A stretch of 13,144 nucleotides of DNA, taken from NCBI GenBank assembly GCA_030152675.1, contig JASLIY010000264.1:1-13144 (forward strand). The letters are read 5' to 3'. A model generated the notes under the pieces. That model was not told the DNA's origin, made no database searches, and worked only from the letters and a program-made list of their open reading frames with translations. Below are positions 1-7,700 of this stretch, piece after piece; positions within the stretch are counted from its first letter, which is position 1; each line of letters begins with the position of its first letter. A program made the translations under genes and the position numbers. The DNA is from Acinetobacter sp. (GTDB lineage: Bacteria > Pseudomonadota > Gammaproteobacteria > Pseudomonadales > Moraxellaceae).

Positions 1-519
1 CGCCAAATGCATCAAGATTACCGTAAACCACTTATTGTGATGACTCCGAAGAGCTTGCTCCGTCATCGTCAAGCTGTGAATACGCTTGAAGACTTGGCAA
101 CAGGTACATTCCGTTCAGTATTGCCAGAAATTGATACTATCGATGCGGCAAAAGTTGATCGTGTTGTCATCTCTGTAGGGAAGATTTTCTATGATATTAG
201 AGATCGCCGTGAAGCTGCAAAAGATCAGCAGACAGCGATTATTCGTTTAGAAGAGATCTATCCATTCCCAACAAAAGCGATCGAAGCTGAGCTTGCGAAG
301 TATCCTAATGCTAAAGAAGTGATCTTCCTTCAAGATGAGCCGCTAAACCAAGGTTACGCAACGTTTGTTCGCCCATATTTAGAAAATATTGTCGCAGCTG
401 CGCAAACTTTAATCTTCGTAACAAGACCCGCAGCAGCTGCACCAGCGGTTGGTTATAGCCATATTCATGCGGCACAAGAGAAAGCGCTTTTAGATGCAAT
501 CATCCCGTTAGCGGAATAG
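1..519 (+). CDS. sucA: 2-oxoglutarate dehydrogenase E1 component, 3' part
   Basis: This is the C-terminal part (about 172 codons) of the thiamine-diphosphate-dependent E1 subunit, which decarboxylates 2-oxoglutarate and passes the succinyl group to the lipoyl arm of SucB. The reading frame is open from the first base, so the ATG at position 7 is internal and the real start lies outside the window. Family signatures are the segment KPLIVMTPKSLLRH near the start, the IRLEEIYPFP stretch, QDEPLNQG and the C-terminal RPAAAAPAVGY. These are standard landmarks of the E1 C-terminal domain. Translation ends in two adjacent in-frame stops (TAG at 517, TGA at 520). sucB and lpdA follow on the same strand, as expected for a suc operon. 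The sequence differs from the Acinetobacter SucA I remember, for example in the region just before RPAAAAPAV. Confidence 0.93.
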   Translation, partial: RQMHQDYRKPLIVMTPKSLLRHRQAVNTLEDLATGTFRSVLPEIDTIDAAKVDRVVISVGKIFYDIRDRREAAKDQQTAIIRLEEIYPFPTKAIEAELAKYPNAKEVIFLQDEPLNQGYATFVRPYLENIVAAAQTLIFVTRPAAAAPAVGYSHIHAAQEKALLDAIIPLAE

Positions 520-540
520 TGAGAAATAGAAGAATTAGAG

Positions 541-570
541 AGTAAGTACGCTCCATTCCGCGTGCTTACT
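541..570 (+). other. Intercistronic hairpin between sucA and sucB
   Basis: Bases 541-551 (AGTAAGTACGC) pair with 560-570 (GCGTGCTTACT) in an 11-bp stem with one G-U wobble and an 8-base loop. No T-run follows (the next bases are GATTCTTAAA), so it is unlikely to act as an intrinsic terminator. It lies 21 bases after the sucA stop and about 94 before the sucB start. An RNA-processing or 3'-end-stabilising role is inference. Confidence 0.6.
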
Positions 571-663
571 GATTCTTAAAAGCTATTTAGAGCAACTACA
601 ATTCACAATAGTAATTAAACTTATTTATTAGAATTCAGAATTATTTTACATAGGAGAAAATCC

Positions 664-1860
664 ATGAGTATTGAAATTAAAGTTCCGGTATTACCTGAGT
701 CAGTGGCAGATGCGTTACTTTCAGCATGGCACAAACAAGTCGGCGAGTTCATTGAAGAGGGTGAAAACCTTGTGGATCTCGAAACAGATAAAGTCATGCT
801 TGAAGTTCCTGCAACGGTCAGCGGTGTTCTTAAAGAGATTAAAGTAGAAGAAGGCACAGACGTTACTGAAGGTACAGTACTCGCAATTATTGAAGCCGGC
901 GAAGCGCCAGCAGCAGGTGATGCACCGAAAGCGCAAGAGACAAAAGCAGAAGTGGCAGCAGAGAGTGACGATGAGATTGGCATGTCTCCAACCGTTCGCC
1001 GTTTAGTAGAAGAAAATAAATTAGATATCTCAAAAATTCCAGCAACTGGTAAAAATGGTCGCCATTTAAAAGAAGATATTGAGAATTTTATGAAAAATGG
1101 TGGGGCAAAAGCTGCACCGGCTGCTAAAGCACCAGCAGTAGCCTCTGTACCAACGGGTGAGCGCGTAGAGAAGCGTGTTCCAATGACACGTTTACGTGCA
1201 CGTATTGCGGAGCGTCTACTTGATGCGAAGAATACAACAGCAATGTTGACGACATTCAATGAGCTCAACATGGAACCTGTGATGAGTATGCGTAAGAAAT
1301 ACCAAGACCGTTTTATTAAAACGCATGGTGTTAAATTAGGCTTCATGTCATTCTTCGTGAAAGCTGCGGTTGAGGCACTTAAAAAGTATCCTGCTGTTAA
1401 TGCGTCAATTGATGGTAATGATATTGTGTACCACGGTTATTTTGATATCGGTATTGCAGTCTCTTCTCCGCGCGGTTTAGTTGTCCCTATTATCCGTAAT
1501 GCAGATCAATTAAGCTTAGCTGATATTGAAAAGCAAATTATCGAGTATGCGACAAAAGCGAAAGAGGGTACACTCACAATCGAAGAGATGACAGGTGGAA
1601 CATTCACAATTACTAACGGTGGTGTGTTTGGATCAATGCTCTCAACGCCAATCCTGAACCCACCACAAAGTGGTATTTTAGGAATGCATAATACTTACGA
1701 GCGTCCAATTGTCAAAGATGGCCAAATCATTGCTGCGCCAATGATGTATCTTGCACACTCTTATGACCATAGAATTATTGATGGTGCAGAAGCTGTTGGC
1801 TTCTTAGTATCGATCAAAGAGTCACTTGAAGATCCAGCAAGCATGCTTTTAGAGCTGTAA
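664..1860 (+). CDS. sucB: Dihydrolipoyllysine-residue succinyltransferase (E2 of 2-oxoglutarate dehydrogenase)
   Basis: This is the 398-residue E2 core of the 2-oxoglutarate dehydrogenase complex, which moves the succinyl group from SucA to CoA. An N-terminal lipoyl domain (about 1-77) carries the lipoylation site ETDKVMLEV with Lys43. An Ala/Pro/Glu-rich linker follows (about 79-104), then the peripheral subunit-binding domain (about 107-143, starting MSPTVRRL), a second Ala/Pro linker, and the acyltransferase domain (about 165-398). That domain carries the catalytic motif DHRIIDG, with His369 and Asp373. Length is close to E. coli SucB (405). The ATG at 664 has AGGAGA six bases upstream (652-657). 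The start '[16 protein letters not shown]' looks more like Xanthomonas-type SucB than the Acinetobacter/Pseudomonas version I recall, which begins with an EIKAPVFPESVADG-like stretch. Confidence 0.96.
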   Translation: MSIEIKVPVLPESVADALLSAWHKQVGEFIEEGENLVDLETDKVMLEVPATVSGVLKEIKVEEGTDVTEGTVLAIIEAGEAPAAGDAPKAQETKAEVAAESDDEIGMSPTVRRLVEENKLDISKIPATGKNGRHLKEDIENFMKNGGAKAAPAAKAPAVASVPTGERVEKRVPMTRLRARIAERLLDAKNTTAMLTTFNELNMEPVMSMRKKYQDRFIKTHGVKLGFMSFFVKAAVEALKKYPAVNASIDGNDIVYHGYFDIGIAVSSPRGLVVPIIRNADQLSLADIEKQIIEYATKAKEGTLTIEEMTGGTFTITNGGVFGSMLSTPILNPPQSGILGMHNTYERPIVKDGQIIAAPMMYLAHSYDHRIIDGAEAVGFLVSIKESLEDPASMLLEL

Positions 1861-1900
1861 TCTGACCTGATACTTCATAAAAAACATTAATATATATTGT

Positions 1901-1942
1901 AGAGATCCTTTATTGTTCAATATGATGATAAAGGATCTTTTT
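1901..1942 (+). terminator. Terminator-like hairpin between sucB and lpdA
   Basis: Bases 1903-1913 (AGATCCTTTAT) are perfectly complementary to 1928-1938 (ATAAAGGATCT), with a 14-base loop. The stem can be extended by a G-U and an A-U pair. A run of five T (1938-1942) follows, giving the form of an intrinsic terminator, although the stem is A/T-rich and the loop large, so it may be leaky. The lpdA ribosome binding site AAGGAGA begins at 1944, two bases later. No promoter fits between the hairpin and lpdA, so lpdA must rely on readthrough or on a promoter before 1901. Confidence 0.65.
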
Positions 1943-1958
1943 CAAGGAGAATATACAG

Positions 1959-3389
1959 ATGGCAAAGAAAGAATTTGATGTAATCGTAATCGGTGGTGGT
2001 CCTGCAGGTTATGTGAATGCTATTCGTGCAGCGCAGCTTGGTCTTAAAACAGCTTGTGTTGAGAAATGGATTGGAAAATCTGGAAAGCCGGCATTAGGTG
2101 GAACCTGTTTAAACGTGGGTTGTATTCCTTCAAAAGCATTACTTGAATCTTCTGGTCTTTATGCCACAGCGAAAGATGCGAGCGCAGAGCATGGTATTAC
2201 CGTGGGTGATATCAAGATGGATCCAAAGGGCATGATTGAGCGTAAAGATAAGATTGTGACAGAATTAACGTCTGGTATCGCAATGTTATTCCAAGCGAAT
2301 AAAGTTGAATGGCTTCAAGGAACGGGAAAACTTCTTAAAAACAATGAAGTTGAAGTGACGGGACATGATGGTAAAGTTGAAACTTATCAAGCAAAAGATG
2401 TTGTTTTAGCAACAGGTTCAGTACCAATGGATATCCCGTCAGCAGTCGTAGATAACAAGCGTATTATCGATTCTGAAGGCGCGCTGAACTTAACAGAAGT
2501 ACCAAAACGTTTAGGGGTGATTGGTGCGGGTGTGATTGGTCTTGAAATGGCTAGTGTCTGGGCACGTTTAGGTGCTGAAGTTGTGATCTTTGAAGCGATG
2601 GATAACTTCCTTTCCGCAGCAGATCAGCAAATTGCAAAAGATGCGGCAAAACATTTTAAAAAGCAAGGTTTAGATATCCGTTTAGGTGCAAAAGTGACGG
2701 AGTCTAAGGCAAGCGATAAAGATGTTATCGTGAAATACACAGACAAAACAGGAGATCATGAAGAGACTTTTGATTATCTCTTAGTGGCGGTTGGTCGTAA
2801 AGCATTCACTGATGGTATCGTTGATGAAGCGGTCGGTCTTGAAATGGATGGTCGTTTAGTCAAAGCAGATGATCATTGTAAAACAAATATTGCCAATGTC
2901 TGGGCAATTGGTGACTTAGTACGTGGACCTATGCTTGCACATAAAGGTTCAGCAGAAGGTATTGCGGTTGCGCAGCGAATTGCGGGTCAATACGGTCGTG
3001 TAAACTATGATGCTGTGCCTTGGGTTATCTATACTCATCCTGAAATTGCTTGGGCAGGTAAAACACAAGAGCAATGTAAAGCAGAAGGCATTGACGTGAT
3101 GACAAGCTCATTCCCATTTGCGGCATCAGGTCGAGCAAAAGCAATGGGTTCAACCGAAGGTTTAGTGAAAGTGATTGCAGATGCAAAAACTGATAAATTA
3201 CTAGGGGTTCATATTGTAGGGCCTAATGCCTCAGAATTGATTCACGAAGCAGTGATCGTACTTGAGTTCGGCGGCACATCTGAAGATCTTGCAAGCACAA
3301 TGCATGCGCATCCAACACTCGCTGAAAGCGTGATGGAAGCGGCTCATGGGATTCATAAAAGTGCAATTCACATGATGAACCGTAAATAA
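1959..3389 (+). CDS. lpdA: Dihydrolipoyl dehydrogenase (E3)
   Basis: This 476-residue FAD-dependent flavoprotein reoxidises the dihydrolipoyl arm of SucB and reduces NAD+. The FAD-binding glycine motif GGGPAG is at 12-17. The redox disulfide is in GGTCLNVGCIPSK (Cys50, Cys55). ATGS at 151-154 is a second flavin-site motif, and the NAD-binding motif GAGVIG is at 189-194. An AIGD motif of the flavin domain precedes RGPMLAHKG. The C-terminal dimer domain carries the catalytic pair in HAHPTLAE (His451, Glu456). Length is typical for the family. The start has AAGGAGA (1944-1950) eight bases upstream. Its place after sucB suggests that it serves the 2-oxoglutarate complex, though an lpd gene may also serve pyruvate dehydrogenase. 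In Acinetobacter I would expect sucC and sucD to follow; here a terminator follows instead. Confidence 0.95.
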   Translation: MAKKEFDVIVIGGGPAGYVNAIRAAQLGLKTACVEKWIGKSGKPALGGTCLNVGCIPSKALLESSGLYATAKDASAEHGITVGDIKMDPKGMIERKDKIVTELTSGIAMLFQANKVEWLQGTGKLLKNNEVEVTGHDGKVETYQAKDVVLATGSVPMDIPSAVVDNKRIIDSEGALNLTEVPKRLGVIGAGVIGLEMASVWARLGAEVVIFEAMDNFLSAADQQIAKDAAKHFKKQGLDIRLGAKVTESKASDKDVIVKYTDKTGDHEETFDYLLVAVGRKAFTDGIVDEAVGLEMDGRLVKADDHCKTNIANVWAIGDLVRGPMLAHKGSAEGIAVAQRIAGQYGRVNYDAVPWVIYTHPEIAWAGKTQEQCKAEGIDVMTSSFPFAASGRAKAMGSTEGLVKVIADAKTDKLLGVHIVGPNASELIHEAVIVLEFGGTSEDLASTMHAHPTLAESVMEAAHGIHKSAIHMMNRK

Positions 3390-3420
3390 TTCTATGTGAA
3401 TAGAATGAAATGCGTTGATA

Positions 3421-3449
3421 AAGCGTCTCCGATTGGGAGGCGCTTTTTT
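3421..3449 (+). terminator. Intrinsic terminator after lpdA
   Basis: AAGCGTCTCC (3421-3430) pairs with GGAGGCGCTT (3436-3445) in a 10-bp stem with one G-U pair and a 5-base loop. Six T follow at 3444-3449. It starts 32 bases after the lpdA stop and closes the suc transcript. Confidence 0.88.
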
Positions 3450-3892
3450 GTTGCTAGAAAAAATCTAGGTTCTAGGTTAATGCCCATTATTTATTGGGCA
3501 TTCAGCATTTGTGTGGTGGTGTATAGGGGATATGTTGTGCCCTTGTTAAGGGGGCGTGTCGACATTGAGATAGCTTTTGTGGGAAATGAGAGGGATGGTT
3601 AGGGGCTATGAGATGTGAGGCAGATTTAGATGGTGCTAGCGAGAGTCATTTTTCATCTATTTGTCCAGCACTATAATAATCTTAAAAAGAGAAGCGGATC
3701 TTATATCTTATGTTGGATTTTTAATATTATTTGAGCTTTTTTTGAGAAAGTATATTGAGCCTGTGAGCTCTTCTGGTAGTTTTTTTGAGGGGGTATAGAC
3801 GTTGTTGAGAAAAATATTTAAGTGTAACTATTTGAAAAATATTCACTTTAATGTGGTGTGTAATAATACTCCAATAAAAATGGGGGATCTGT
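3450..3892. other. Gene-free AT-rich stretch between lpdA and tRNA-Glu
   Basis: No open frame here has a ribosome binding site or recognisable protein content. The longest (3396-3602) starts before and runs through the lpdA terminator and looks like chance. The first half of the + strand is rich in G and T; the second half is very AT-rich. Visible structures are a hairpin with an 8-bp stem and no T-run (3479-3486 with 3495-3502) and a possible orphan promoter near 3650-3677. Runs of T at about 3737 and 3780 lack a convincing GC-rich stem before them. If the window joins two lineages, the join may lie in or at the edge of this stretch. Confidence 0.6.
3650..3677 (+). promoter_or_regulatory. 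Possible orphan sigma70-type promoter
   Basis: TTTTCA at 3650-3655 is followed by a 16-base spacer and a perfect TATAAT at 3672-3677. No gene starts directly downstream; the next transcribed unit is tRNA-Glu, which has its own better promoter. In AT-rich DNA such matches often arise by chance, so this is a weak call. Confidence 0.25.
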
Positions 3893-3921
3893 TTGACATC
3901 TAATGGGGATAGTACTATTAT
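3893..3921 (+). promoter_or_regulatory. Promoter of tRNA-Glu
   Basis: A perfect -35 TTGACA (3893-3898) is followed by the optimal 17-base spacer and a -10 TATTAT (3916-3921). The bases after the -10 (AGCCTCCTG) are GC-rich, as in the discriminators of stable-RNA promoters under stringent control. Transcription would begin near 3928, giving a leader of about 36 bases with a small GGAC-GAA-GTCC hairpin (3938-3948). Confidence 0.8.
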
Positions 3922-3963
3922 AGCCTCCTGTTCTCGAGGACGAAGTCCAAAAGAAAAGATTTG

Positions 3964-4038
3964 GTCCCTATCGTCTAGCGGTTAGGACACTGCCCTTTCA
4001 CGGCGGCAACCGGGGTTCGAATCCCCGTAGGGACGCCA
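3964..4038 (+). tRNA. tRNA-Glu (anticodon UUC)
   Basis: This is a complete cloverleaf of 75 bases with the CCA tail encoded. The acceptor stem GTCCCTA (3964-3970) pairs with TAGGGAC (4028-4034). The D arm is GTCT...GGAC. The anticodon stem CTGCC/GGCGG encloses the loop CTTTCAC, with anticodon TTC at 3997-3999. The T arm contains GGTTCGAATCC. Discriminator base G4035 is followed by CCA. A strong promoter and a strong terminator flank it, so it appears to be a single-gene unit. tRNA genes are common integration and recombination points; this one sits where the gene content seems to change lineage. Confidence 0.97.
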
Positions 4039-4044
4039 GATTCT

Positions 4045-4083
4045 AAAAAAGCCACTGATTGAGTACAATCAGTGGCTTTTTTT
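4045..4083 (+). terminator. Intrinsic terminator after tRNA-Glu
   Basis: GCCACTGATTG (4051-4061) and CAATCAGTGGC (4066-4076) form a perfect 11-bp stem with the 4-base loop AGTA. Six A precede it and seven T follow (4077-4083), so the stem can lengthen through A-U pairs. It begins seven bases after the CCA end of the tRNA. Confidence 0.93.
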
Positions 4084-4214
4084 ATTGCGCTGAATACATG
4101 CTGCAATTGGCTTGAGATACTGGATCAACCCATGATGTGATACAAGAACACCTCAACCCAGTGCATGAAAATTTGAAAATTGAGTCAATGAAGATTATTT
4201 TGCTGACTTTATTT

Positions 4215-4223
4215 TGCTAACAT
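4215..4223 (+). promoter_or_regulatory. Possible extended -10 promoter for the zinc-ribbon membrane protein
   Basis: TG-C-TAACAT (TG at 4215-4216, hexamer 4218-4223) fits an extended -10 element about 45 bases before the start codon. No good -35 lies 17 bases upstream. The tRNA terminator before it means that the gene needs its own promoter, and this is the best candidate I see. Confidence 0.3.
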
Positions 4224-4256
4224 GAATAAATAGATTTAGACCGTTTTTAAAAATTC

Positions 4257-4261
4257 TGGAG
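4257..4261 (+). promoter_or_regulatory. Ribosome binding site that favours the ATG at 4267
   Basis: TGGAG lies five bases before ATG 4267 but only two before the alternative GTG at 4264. Spacing therefore favours the ATG. Confidence 0.6.
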
Positions 4262-4266
4262 TTGTG

Positions 4267-4611
4267 ATGCAATATCGTTGCCCAAAATGTCAAAGCCCGA
4301 AAATTATGCCAATGGCCACGGCCAATAGCAGCAGTACGGCGCGTCCGGTGGTACCTAAAAGTCTTGTCATCCTGATTCCAGCAATTTTTGTGCTTTTACT
4401 TCTGGTCATTATCAGTATCTCCATGTGGTTGTTTGGCAATGGCGCTGGTTCAACCTTGCAAATGGCAACGGTTGCAGTATTTCTGATTACGCTGATCTCT
4501 GGGATCTGGTTCTGGCGCGACCTCCCTGATTTCAAAATTTCCATGCAAGCCTTTATGAACAGCAATAAAGACTGGAAATGCCGCGAATGCAACCACGAGT
4601 GGCATATCTAA
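4267..4611 (+). CDS. Two-helix membrane protein with a split zinc ribbon, function unknown
   Basis: The product has 114 residues. Its N-terminus has a CPKC knuckle (Cys5, Cys8) and its C-terminus a CREC knuckle (Cys105, Cys108) followed by an aromatic/His tail. Between them are a polar Ser/Thr-rich stretch (about 17-27) and two hydrophobic helices (about 33-56 and 64-83) joined by a short Gly/Asn turn. With two helices, both ends lie on the same side, most simply the cytoplasm, so the two knuckles could fold into one four-Cys zinc site. That topology is inference. I recognise a similar conserved hypothetical from Acinetobacter but know no function. The start at 4267 is preferred over GTG 4264 on ribosome-binding-site spacing. 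The neighbouring metal exporter is convergent and separated by a terminator, so a shared role is not supported. Confidence 0.8.
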   Translation: MQYRCPKCQSPKIMPMATANSSSTARPVVPKSLVILIPAIFVLLLLVIISISMWLFGNGAGSTLQMATVAVFLITLISGIWFWRDLPDFKISMQAFMNSNKDWKCRECNHEWHI

Positions 4612-4662
4612 GCACAGGCAAGCATTCAGTATAGAAGATCGCCTCCTAAGTCCAATAAAATC

Positions 4663-4697
4663 AAAAGGCCAGCACGACTTGAGTGCTGGCCTTTTTT
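4663..4697. terminator. Bidirectional terminator between the zinc-ribbon gene and czcA
   Basis: GGCCAGCAC (4667-4675) and GTGCTGGCC (4683-4691) form a perfect 9-bp stem with a 7-base loop. Six T follow on the + strand (4692-4697). Four A precede it (4663-4666), giving TTTT followed by further T-rich sequence on the - strand. It lies between two convergent genes and can end both transcripts. Confidence 0.88.
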
Positions 4698-4763
4698 ATT
4701 GATGATTGATCACCGCTTGTGATTGCAAGCCGCCCATCCCAGTGGAGAGCACAGCTCACAGCT

Positions 4764-7700
4764 TTAGAGCGGCGTATGCTGCTCTTGTTCGACTTTGGCT
4801 GCTTTCACGCGTTTCGGTTCATTCATCCAACGATAAATCACCGGCAACAACACCAGCGTCAGCAACGTTGAGGAAATAATCCCACCGATCACCACCGTCG
4901 CCAAAGGACGCTGTACTTCTGCACCAGTTCCTGTGGCCAAGGCCATCGGAATAAAACCAAGCGAAGCCACACAAGCGGTCATCAGTACCGGTCGAAGACG
5001 TAAAACTGCCCCCAACCAAGTGGCCAATTCGACTTTCATCGTCGCACGCAACTCCTTGATAAAGGTCAGCATCACCAAGCCGTTGAGCACAGCCACGCCA
5101 GAGAGCGCGATAAAGCCCACCCCTGCTGACATCGACAAGGGAATATCACGTAACCACAGTGCGACCAAGCCACCACTGAGTGCAAACGGCACGCCACTAA
5201 ACACCAAAAGACTTTCTTTAAAGTTATGGAACACCGCCATCAACAGGATAAAGATCGTCAGCAGTGCTAACGGCACCACCACTTGCATACGTGCTTTTGC
5301 AGACGCTAAGTTTTCAAACTGACCACCGTACTCCAACCAATAGCCAGCTGGAAGCTCTTGGGTCGCCAACTTGTTTTGAATATCTCGTACAAACGAACCC
5401 AAATCACGCCCACTGACATTGGCTGTCACCACCACACGGCGTTTACCATTTTCACGACTGACTTGGTTGAGACCCAGTACGTTCTCAACCGTTGCCACGT
5501 CTTGCAATTGGATCAAACCACCATTTGGTAGCTGAATCGGCAACATCGCCACATTCTGCGCACTACGTTGCTGATCAGATAAACGAATCACAAAATCAAA
5601 GCGACGATCCCCTTGCAAGATCTGACCGACATTTTGCCCACCCACCGCAGATGCCACCAAGTCTTGGATCGCACGTACAGATAAGCCGTATTGTGCTGCC
5701 AAGGCTTGATTAATATCGACATTCAACAATGGCAAGCCACTGGTTTGTTCAACGTTGACAGCGGTCGCACCAGAAATGGCCTGAATTTCTTTGGAGATGC
5801 GTTGTGCTTCACGGTTCAACACCTCCATGTCATCACCGAAGACCTTCACCCCAACATCACTACGAATCCCTGAGATTAACTCATTAAAACGCAGCTCAAT
5901 CGGCTGTGAAAATTCACTGTTATTGCCCGGTAGCGTGGCCAAATAAGCTTCCATACGCTCACGCAGTTTTTCAATACTTTGCGATGCATCTGGCCATTCT
6001 TTTTGTGGCTTCAACAAAATAAATCCATCTGAAATATTCGGCGGCATGACATCAGTCGCCACCTCAGCTGTTCCAGTTCGTGCAAAGATCGCTTTGATCT
6101 CAGGGAAGTTTTTCAACAATAATTTTTCTGTGTTTTCCTGCATCCGCAGTGACTGTTCTAGCCCCGTACTCGGCGAACGCATTTGCTGAACCGCAAAGTC
6201 CCCCTCACTCAATTGCGGCGCAAACTCACTGCCCATACGTGTGGTTAAGATTGCCGTGAGAAATAAAATCCCCAACGCCATGGTCAAGACCAAATACTTC
6301 ATCCGATAAGCCCAATCCAACAGGCTTTCATAACGACGTTTCAACCACAACATCCAGCGAGTTTCTTTTTCTTTGACCTCACCCGTGACAAACATTGCCA
6401 CCGCAGCAGGGACAAAGGTGATCGATAAAATGATCGCACCCAGCAAAGCAAATACCACCGTCGCGGCCATAGGATGGAACAGTTTGGCTTCCACACCAGA
6501 CAAAGCAAAGATCGGCAGATAAACCACCAAGATAATCAATTGACCAAAGATCAATGGACGACGTGCTTGACGCGCAGCCAAGAACACCTCTCTAAAGCGC
6601 TCTTTTCGAGTGAGGCGACGTCCGACTTGATGCTGATATTCTGCCAAACGACGAATACAGTTTTCCACAATCACCACAGCACCATCCACGATGATCCCGA
6701 AGTCCAAAGCCCCCAAACTCATCAAGTTGGCACTGATCTGCTGTTGCGCCATACCACTCAAGGTAAACAGCATCGACAGAGGAATCACACAGGCCGTGAT
6801 TAAGGCTGCACGGAAATTACCTAAAAATAAGAACAAAATGATGATGACCAGAATTGCACCTTCAACCAAGTTCTTTTGTACCGTGGCGATGGCACGCTCG
6901 ACCAAGTTGGTACGATCATAAACCGTTTCGATCACCACGCCTTTCGGTAAGGTCTTTTGAATCTCCTGAACCTTGGCATCAACTGCACGTGCCACGCTAC
7001 GGCTGTTTTCACCCATCATCATCATGACGATCCCGAGGACCGTCTCTTCACCATTGTAGGTGGCGGCACCGGTACGTAAATCATGCCCGATCGACACTTG
7101 TGCAACATCAGCCACACGCACTGGAAAACCATTCTTATTGGTGATGGTGATATTTTCAATATCCGACACATCCTTCAAGATGCCGGGCACACGCACTGTC
7201 AGTTGCTGACCACTCTCCTCAATAAAGCCAGCACCACGATTTTCATTATTCTGTTCCAATACCGCCTGTAGATCTGCCATCGGAATTTGCAGTTGTTGTA
7301 AACGCTTTAAATCCGGCGACACCACAAAGGTTTTGTTATACCCTCCAATACTGTTGACCTCCGCCACACCACTCACGCGTTGCAGTTGCGGACGAATCAC
7401 CCAGTCTTGAATTTCACGTAAATCCATCGGGCTATAGGCCTGACCATCCGGCTTTCTCGCATCGGGATCGGCCTTGACCACCCACTGATAAATTTCACCC
7501 AATCCGGTTGAGACAGGTGACATGGTCGGGGTAATTTGATCTGGCAGCTGCTCATTGGCTTCTTGTAGGCGCTGATTGATCTGCTGCCTCGCCCAATAAA
7601 TATCGGTACCATCTTCAAAGATAATCGTGACTTGAGATAAACCATAACGTGAAATAGAGCGGGTTTGGTCCAGCTTAGGCATGCCCGCCATCGCTGTCTC

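Noticed and set aside
621..1346. Long antisense frame of 241 codons over sucB
   Set aside because: It mirrors the Ala/Pro-rich coding sequence of sucB, has a Ser-rich low-information product, and lies opposite a secure gene.
3479..3502. Inverted repeat AATGCCCA / TGGGCATT as a terminator
   Set aside because: No T-run follows on either strand and no gene needs it; the real lpdA terminator is at 3421-3449.
3396..3602. Open frame of 68 codons just after lpdA
   Set aside because: It begins seven bases after the lpdA stop, runs through the lpdA terminator hairpin, has no ribosome binding site, and shows no family features.
3964..4038. tRNA-Glu as attachment site of an integrated element
   Set aside because: I see no second copy of the tRNA 3' end in the window and no integrase. 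A recombination role is kept only as part of the junction finding.
4933..7271. Several + strand frames of 60-129 codons opposite czcA
   Set aside because: All lie fully within the secure czcA gene, lack ribosome binding sites and do not resemble known proteins.
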